Made by a program: the position numbers and the translations under genes. Below, piece by piece: positions 12,207-15,671 of a stretch of 15,671 nt of DNA. Position 1 is the first letter of the stretch. Each line of letters begins with the position of its first letter. This stretch comes from JAICYJ01 sp045806525 (GTDB lineage: Bacteria; Actinomycetota; Thermoleophilia; Gaiellales; JAICJC01): contig JBJMJD010000044.1 in assembly GCA_045806525.1 (NCBI GenBank), positions 1 through 15,671 on the forward strand, read 5' to 3'. The notes below the pieces were generated by a model. The model ran no database searches and was not told the origin of the DNA. It saw nothing but the letters and a program-made list of their open reading frames with translations.

Positions 12207-12578
12207 ATGCCCACAGCCATCGCCGTCGCCATCGCGGGAAGCCTTGGAGCGGTCGCCAGGTACGCCATCGACTACTACGCTGGCGATCAACTGCTGCCAC
12301 ACCACCAGGTCTACGTCACCTTCGCGATCAACGTGATCGGGTCGTTTCTGCTCGGCATGTTGGTCGGGATACACCCGGCCGACAAGACGCGAATCATCCT
12401 CGGGGTCGGATTCCTCGGTGCCTTCACGACCTTCTCCACACTGATGGCCCAGGTGTACCACGCAGTCGGAGACGGGCGTGCGCTTCACGGAGTCCTATTG
12501 CCGACCGTCAGCGTCGCATTCGGCGCGACCGCTGTCTATCTCGGGATCGCCGCTGCACACGTTTGGGATTCAAACTGA
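12207..12578 (+). CDS. crcB: Fluoride ion channel CrcB/Fluc
   Basis: 123 residues, ATG 12207, with GGAGG ending 4 nt upstream. Four hydrophobic segments are visible: about 2-25, 36-56, 62-83 and 94-118. Family marks are GSLGAVARY near the N-terminus (R18), the pore segment TFAINVIGSFLLG (N42), and GFLGAFTTFST, whose F73 and F76 correspond to the Phe box lining the pores. Fluc channels are antiparallel dual-topology dimers in the inner membrane that release fluoride. Only one copy is here, so a homodimer is likely unless a partner gene lies elsewhere; few flanking charges fit dual topology. The fluoride riboswitch directly upstream confirms the function strongly. It is isolated from neighbours. 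Confidence 0.96.
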   Translation: MPTAIAVAIAGSLGAVARYAIDYYAGDQLLPHHQVYVTFAINVIGSFLLGMLVGIHPADKTRIILGVGFLGAFTTFSTLMAQVYHAVGDGRALHGVLLPTVSVAFGATAVYLGIAAAHVWDSN

Positions 12579-12624
12579 CGCACTACCGAGTTCGACGAAC
12601 GTCGCCACGCCTGTACTCACAAAC

Positions 12625-12636
12625 GTCCCTAGGGAC
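12625..12636. repeat. 12-bp perfect palindrome GTCCCTAGGGAC
   Basis: An uninterrupted 12-bp palindrome in the 115-nt gap between crcB and tRNA-Glu, with CTAG at its centre. It could be a binding site or chance. A small CGACG-AA-CGTCG dyad lies just upstream, near 12595. Confidence 0.25.
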
Positions 12637-12693
12637 CCAGCACGAATACGGCACACGACGGTGGCCATGACGGCTTGTAGTGCCAGATCGCCA

Positions 12694-12766
12694 TACCCCC
12701 AACGGGATTCGAACCCGTGTTGCCGCCTTGAAAGGGCGGAGGCCTAGGCCGCTAGCCGATGGGGGC
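12694..12766 (-). tRNA. tRNA-Glu (anticodon UUC)
   Basis: 73 nt on the minus strand. The acceptor arm is GCCCCCA with TGGGGGT, giving a G1-U72 pair. The anticodon stem CCGCC/GGCGG holds the loop CTTTCAA, so the anticodon is TTC. The T arm is ACGGG-TTCGAAT-CCCGT. CCA is not encoded (the genome continues with TGG). It reads GAA and GAG codons, and tRNA-Glu also serves haem synthesis in bacteria that use the C5 route. Confidence 0.96.
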
Positions 12767-12768
12767 GC

Positions 12769-12789
12769 GGCTCGCAGGATACGCGAGCC
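12769..12789 (-). terminator. 7-bp hairpin at the tRNA-Glu promoter and 3' of the small gene
   Basis: GGCTCGC (12769-12775) and GCGAGCC (12783-12789) form a perfect stem around a 7-nt loop. On the minus strand it follows the stop of the 61-residue gene by 18 nt, so it can end that transcript. Its loop contains TATCCT (12781-12776), a -10-like box 9 nt before the 5' end of tRNA-Glu. The two functions would overlap in the same bases. Confidence 0.4.
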
Positions 12790-12807
12790 TGGCCGCGCCG
12801 CGGACGG

Positions 12808-12993
12808 TCAGGCGGCCGGGACGGAGCCCGACGCGGCGCGGGTCAGCATCGCCTGCAGCTGCTCCCAGGCGGCCTCTTCGACCGCGGCGTACTCCTCCGG
12901 GTTGGCGTGTCGGATCGTGTCGAGGTACCGCTGCCAGGCCACCTCGGGGGCGACGGGAAAGTACCTCAGCGTGTCGAGTGTCCTCTGGTTCAT
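12808..12993 (-). CDS. Small hypothetical protein (61 aa)
   Basis: ATG 12993 is chosen because GGAGG lies 5 nt upstream; the in-frame GTG at 13005 overlaps that ribosome binding site and is unlikely to be used. The product begins MNQRTLDTLRYFPVAPEVAW and is mostly helical and acidic, with several aromatic residues (WQRYLD, EEYAAVEEAAWEQL), no cysteines, no signal peptide and no membrane segment. The family is not recognised. A TAGTAT -10-like box lies at 13014-13009. The gene lies between two tRNA genes and may share its transcript end with the tRNA-Glu promoter region. Confidence 0.6.
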   Translation of the reverse strand: MNQRTLDTLRYFPVAPEVAWQRYLDTIRHANPEEYAAVEEAAWEQLQAMLTRAASGSVPAA

Positions 12994-13008
12994 GATTGCC
13001 TCCACTCG

Positions 13009-13014
13009 ATACTA
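13009..13014 (-). promoter_or_regulatory. Candidate -10 (TAGTAT) for the 61-residue gene
   Basis: TAGTAT on the minus strand lies 15 nt before ATG 12993, with the Shine-Dalgarno GGAGG in between, so this mRNA would have a very short leader. No strong -35 is seen. Confidence 0.35.
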
Positions 13015-13079
13015 CGGACGTGAGCGGCCGTCGGTTCGGTTCCCGCCCACGAGCGACACGGGCGTCGCCGGCCGGGCCC

Positions 13080-13085
13080 TACAAT
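13080..13085 (+). promoter_or_regulatory. -10 box TACAAT of tRNA-Lys
   Basis: TACAAT is nearly the consensus -10 and ends 7 nt before the first base of the mature tRNA. It is a useful ruler for -10 to start distance in this genome. Confidence 0.55.
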
Positions 13086-13092
13086 CGGCGTG

Positions 13093-13165
13093 GGGCCGTT
13101 AGCTCAGCTGGTAGAGCAGGGGACTTTTAATCCCAAGGTCGCAGGTTCGATCCCTGCACGGCCCA
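13093..13165 (+). tRNA. tRNA-Lys (anticodon UUU)
   Basis: 73 nt. Acceptor GGGCCGT with ACGGCCC, D arm AGCTCAGCTGGTAGAGC, anticodon loop CTTTTAA giving UUU, T arm GCAGG-TTCGATC-CCTGC, discriminator A. CCA is not encoded. An open frame running through it (giving QLVEQGTFNPKVAGSIPA) is the well-known false translation of a tRNA and is not a gene. Confidence 0.97.
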
Positions 13166-13166
13166 T

Positions 13167-13185
13167 GTTCTCGCTCGCGGAGAAC
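13167..13185 (+). terminator. Hairpin immediately after tRNA-Lys
   Basis: GTTCTC (13167-13172), loop GCTCGCG, GAGAAC (13180-13185), one nt after the tRNA discriminator base. It may end the tRNA transcript or guide 3' processing. There is no U-tract. Confidence 0.45.
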
Positions 13186-13204
13186 CGAGGCACCTCGTGG
13201 GCGC

Positions 13205-13234
13205 GTGACGCCCGGTCAGGTCGAGGCGTAGAGT
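13205..13234 (+). promoter_or_regulatory. Candidate promoter of the phosphoesterase gene
   Basis: GTGACG (13205-13210) as -35, 18-nt spacer, TAGAGT (13229-13234) as -10. Transcription would begin near 13241, about 50 nt before GTG 13294. Confidence 0.35.
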
Positions 13235-13293
13235 GTCCGTGGCACTGCGCGGGTCCGGCGCGGCGGCCACCACGGCCGGCCTCCCACACGAAC

Positions 13294-14727
13294 GTGTTGA
13301 ACAGCGTGAGCGACGACCCCTTCCTCCGATCATCCTTCCCGCCTGATCCTGGCGCACCGCGACCTGCGCGACTGATCTGGATTCCGGTGCTCGTTGCGAT
13401 CCTTGCGCAGGTGCTGTCCGCGGGTGCCGCCGCCGGGTCCGACCCTGCCCTTGCGCGGCCGGTGAGTCCAATCCGACACATCGTCGTGATCCTGCAGGAG
13501 AACCACAGCTTCGACAATCTTCTCGGCGGCTGGTGCCACCGGCACCACCGCTGCGACGGCGTTGTGCGCGGGACGCTCTCCGGCGGCAGGTCGATCCCGC
13601 TGCGGGAGCCCAGGGATCGGGTCAGTCTCGTCGGTCACGGTAACCGCGCGCACCGGCGCTCCTGGGACAAGGGGGCGATGGACGGGTTCAATCGGGTGCC
13701 GGGTTGCGGTGCAGCGAGCCACTTCAGCTGCTACGTCCAGTACCTCCCTCGCGACATCCCGAACTTCGCGCGCCTCGCCCGGCATTTCGTCGTGGCCGAC
13801 CGTATCTTCGAGTCAAACGGCATCCCCAGCTGGGGCTCGCATCTCGAGCTTGCGACGGGCGGTGACCTGGACGGCTTCACCGGGCGAAACCCGGTTCACG
13901 TTCCCGGCATCCCGCGCAACGGCTGGGGCTGCGATTCGCTGCTGGACGCGCGTTGGCGTGCCGCACCTGGAAGCCCCGTACAGATGGAGCCATCCTGCGT
14001 CCCCGATCGTGCGGGTCATGGGCCATACCGGCCGAGCCCGGTGCGGTGGGTACCGACGATCATGGATCGGCTCGACGCTGCGTCGGCCAGTTGGAAGCTG
14101 TACACGGTAGTGCCCAGCATGGCATCCCAGGGCTTCCCGATCGGCGGGTACGGATGGGCGATCTGCCCGACGTTCGCTGATTGCCTGTACAGCCGCCAGG
14201 CTGCAAACGACGTGCCGCTGTTCGACGTTCTCCAGGACGCGTCTGCCGGTTCTCTGCCGAACTTCGCCATTGTCACCCCGACGTCCAAGCTCTCTCAACA
14301 CAACGGCTACTCGATGCTCAATGGCGACAATCACATCGGCCGGATCATGTCCGCACTGATGGACGGTCCTGAATGGGATTCCACCGCCGTCATCATCACC
14401 TACGACGACTACGGCGGCTTTTACGACCACGTGCCATCCCCGGATCGAACCGACGCGATCAGGCTGCCGTTCATCATCGTCTCGCCCTGGGCAAAGCCGG
14501 GGTACACCGATCACTCATACGGGTCGCTGGACAGCATCGATGCCTTCGTCGAGCACGCGTTCGGCCTTCAGCCGCTGACCGCTCGCGATGCCGCCGCCTA
14601 CGACCTCCACAACGCCTTTGACTTCGCGCAGTCACCACAGCCAGCCGTGCCGATGACGCGCAGGCCGGTACCGAGGGGTGAACTCCGCGCCATACGCCGC
14701 CGGCCGCCGCCGGCCGACGTCACCTGA
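13294..14727 (+). CDS. Secreted phosphoesterase (phospholipase C/AcpA acid phosphatase family)
   Basis: About 477 residues from GTG 13294; GTG 13306 is also possible. The frame is open back through tRNA-Lys, which cannot be coding. Neither GTG has a clear ribosome binding site, so the start is uncertain. Residues about 27-52 form a signal peptide (RPARL, then IWIPVLVAILAQVLSAGAAA). Family motifs are VILQENHSFDNLLG (E69, N70, metal ligands), GIPSWGSHLEL (S179, at the position of the Ser/Thr nucleophile), a histidine-containing metal loop KLSQHNGYSMLNGDNHIG, ITYDDYGGFYDHVPSP (D371, D372) and SPWAKPGYTDHSYGSLDSID. It hydrolyses phosphate esters outside the cell, either phospholipids or phosphomonoesters, which the sequence does not decide. 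Several cysteines (WCHRHHRC and others) suggest disulphides. It stands alone with its own promoter. Confidence 0.88.
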   Translation: MLNSVSDDPFLRSSFPPDPGAPRPARLIWIPVLVAILAQVLSAGAAAGSDPALARPVSPIRHIVVILQENHSFDNLLGGWCHRHHRCDGVVRGTLSGGRSIPLREPRDRVSLVGHGNRAHRRSWDKGAMDGFNRVPGCGAASHFSCYVQYLPRDIPNFARLARHFVVADRIFESNGIPSWGSHLELATGGDLDGFTGRNPVHVPGIPRNGWGCDSLLDARWRAAPGSPVQMEPSCVPDRAGHGPYRPSPVRWVPTIMDRLDAASASWKLYTVVPSMASQGFPIGGYGWAICPTFADCLYSRQAANDVPLFDVLQDASAGSLPNFAIVTPTSKLSQHNGYSMLNGDNHIGRIMSALMDGPEWDSTAVIITYDDYGGFYDHVPSPDRTDAIRLPFIIVSPWAKPGYTDHSYGSLDSIDAFVEHAFGLQPLTARDAAAYDLHNAFDFAQSPQPAVPMTRRPVPRGELRAIRRRPPPADVT

Positions 14728-14728
14728 G

Positions 14729-14781
14729 GCCGCCCACCGCCACCGCGAGGCCGACCAGCGCGATGGAGATCGGTGGACGGC
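14729..14781 (+). terminator. Hairpin after the phosphoesterase gene
   Basis: GCCGCCCACCG (14729-14739) pairs with CGGTGGACGGC (14771-14781), 10 of 11 bp, with a 31-nt loop, starting 2 nt after the stop. The remaining gap to 14896 holds a GGCGGC/GCCGCC hairpin (14858-14872) and no gene. Confidence 0.35.
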
Positions 14782-14896
14782 GCTGTCGCCGGACGGGTGC
14801 TCCCGCGGGAGGCCGGAGAACCGATCCGCTGCGATCCGCGAATGGCGTTCCGAAACCGGCGGCCTCGCCGCCAGCAGCCCTCAGAAAGGGGTCACG

Positions 14897-15671
14897 ATGA
14901 CAGACATGATGGATCGGACGCTGACACGAGCGTCCCTAATCCGAGGCGGAGCCGCCGCAGGTGTCGGGCTCGCGGTGGGTGGCCTGATGGGCGTTTCGCC
15001 GTCGTTCGCGTCCGGAGCCACCCAGGGCGACGTCGACATCCTGATCGCCGCCGAGATCGCCGAGGCGCTGGCGGTCACGACCTACTCCAACATCATCTTC
15101 CACGCGCCGTTCTTCACGCGCCTCGAGGAGGACGACCAGGGCTACCTGCGGGCGGCACGCCAGGAGGAGATGTCGCACTACCTGCTGGAGAAGTCGGCAA
15201 CCGGGAAGGACTCGCCGTACACCACCTTCTTCTACCCGCACCACATGTTCCACAACGCCCACGTGACCCTGAACACGCTGGTCTCGCTGGAGGACGCGTT
15301 CATCGCCGCCTACCTGGTCGGCGTCCGGAACTTCTCGAGTGCCGATCTGCGCGTCACGGCCGCCCGCATCATGGGCATCGAGAGCGACCACCGCACGCTG
15401 GCGCGTGTCGTGGCACCCGGCGTCGCGCGCAGGGACGGGGGGCCGATCGAGCGCGTGAAGGGCATCCAGGGCGTCCGCGAGTCGGTCGACCCGCCCAACA
15501 ACAACGGCTACGAGCGCACGCTCGGCCTCACCGACATCAGCCAGGCCGTCGACGCGCTGCTCCCGTTCGTCGATGCCTCGGCCGCGGCCAAGGCCGGCTT
15601 CAACACCCGGAGGGCGTTCAAGTTCCATCCGTTTACGCCGCACCTGCCCACCCAGCTGGGCGCGTTCCACA
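14897..15671 (+). CDS. Exported ferritin-like domain protein (Ferritin_2 type), 3' end outside window
   Basis: 258 codons from ATG 14897, with no stop before the right edge, so the gene is incomplete. GAAAGGGG lies 6 nt before the ATG. The N-terminus has the shape of a Tat signal: LTRASLIRGGAAAGVGLAVGG, then a cut near SFASG, but the twin Arg is R-A instead of R-R. The mature part begins with AAEIAEALAVTTY and continues with ARQEEMSHYLLE, LEDAFIAAYLVGV and IMGIESDHRTLARV, giving E-x-x-H type motifs (EEMSH, ESDH) in helices, as in ferritin-like PF13668 proteins. These are secreted or cell-surface four-helix proteins of largely unknown role, possibly di-iron or manganese enzymes. The gene follows the phosphoesterase after 169 nt. 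Confidence 0.85.
   Translation, partial: MTDMMDRTLTRASLIRGGAAAGVGLAVGGLMGVSPSFASGATQGDVDILIAAEIAEALAVTTYSNIIFHAPFFTRLEEDDQGYLRAARQEEMSHYLLEKSATGKDSPYTTFFYPHHMFHNAHVTLNTLVSLEDAFIAAYLVGVRNFSSADLRVTAARIMGIESDHRTLARVVAPGVARRDGGPIERVKGIQGVRESVDPPNNNGYERTLGLTDISQAVDALLPFVDASAAAKAGFNTRRAFKFHPFTPHLPTQLGAFH

Noticed and set aside
13090..13293. N-terminal extension of the phosphoesterase frame through tRNA-Lys (QLVEQGTFNPKVAGSIPA)
   Set aside because: This is the common false translation of a tRNA gene; the signal peptide and promoter place the real start near 13294.

Overview
The window is very GC-rich, densely coded DNA from a bacterial chromosome. A high-GC actinobacterium is the best fit, possibly Thermoleophilia; this is an inference from base composition, actinobacterial-style tRNAs without encoded CCA, GTG starts with 4-nt overlaps, and leaderless-looking promoters. 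There is no rRNA, CRISPR array, transposase or phage module. The window is cut at both ends inside ferritin-like protein genes.

Layout. 1-1890: the 3' part of a DUF455-like ferritin-fold gene overlaps a HAD phosphatase gene by 4 nt. 1933-4307: a small lipoprotein (minus) is divergent from a 594-aa secreted, cysteine-rich protein (plus). The gap between them holds a perfect TGTGA-N6-TCACA (Crp-type) box. 4335-4657: a strong hairpin, then a frameshifted and truncated cyclic-nucleotide-binding gene (minus). 4775-5690: a dCMP-deaminase-type gene is convergent with a zinc-ribbon protein gene. 5691-6856: the zinc-ribbon gene is divergent from a secreted NlpC/P60 peptidoglycan hydrolase gene, and the two appear to be driven by a mirror-image pair of sigma-28-like promoters.

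6896-9506 is a tightly coupled sulfur operon: a CstB-like persulfide dioxygenase/rhodanese fusion, a free rhodanese and a DUF72 protein, each overlapping the next by 4 nt. 9509-9655 folds on paper into a three-way junction RNA plus a hairpin ahead of a molybdopterin oxidoreductase gene (9769-11778). 11779-12139 holds a hairpin, a long inverted repeat and a possible gene remnant. 12140-12578 is a fluoride riboswitch, whose 3' strand can pair with the Shine-Dalgarno of the next gene, followed by the fluoride channel gene crcB.

12694-13165: tRNA-Glu(UUC) on minus, a small hypothetical gene on minus, and tRNA-Lys(UUU) on plus. 13294-14727: a secreted phosphoesterase of the phospholipase C/AcpA family. 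14897 to the end: a partial ferritin-like (Ferritin_2-type) exported protein that stays open to the window edge.

The most interesting signals are regulatory: the symmetrical divergent promoters at 5690-5771, the unassigned RNA at 9509-9601, the fluoride riboswitch with a Shine-Dalgarno-sequestering strand, and a perfect Crp box in a region that also carries a decayed cyclic-nucleotide-binding gene.
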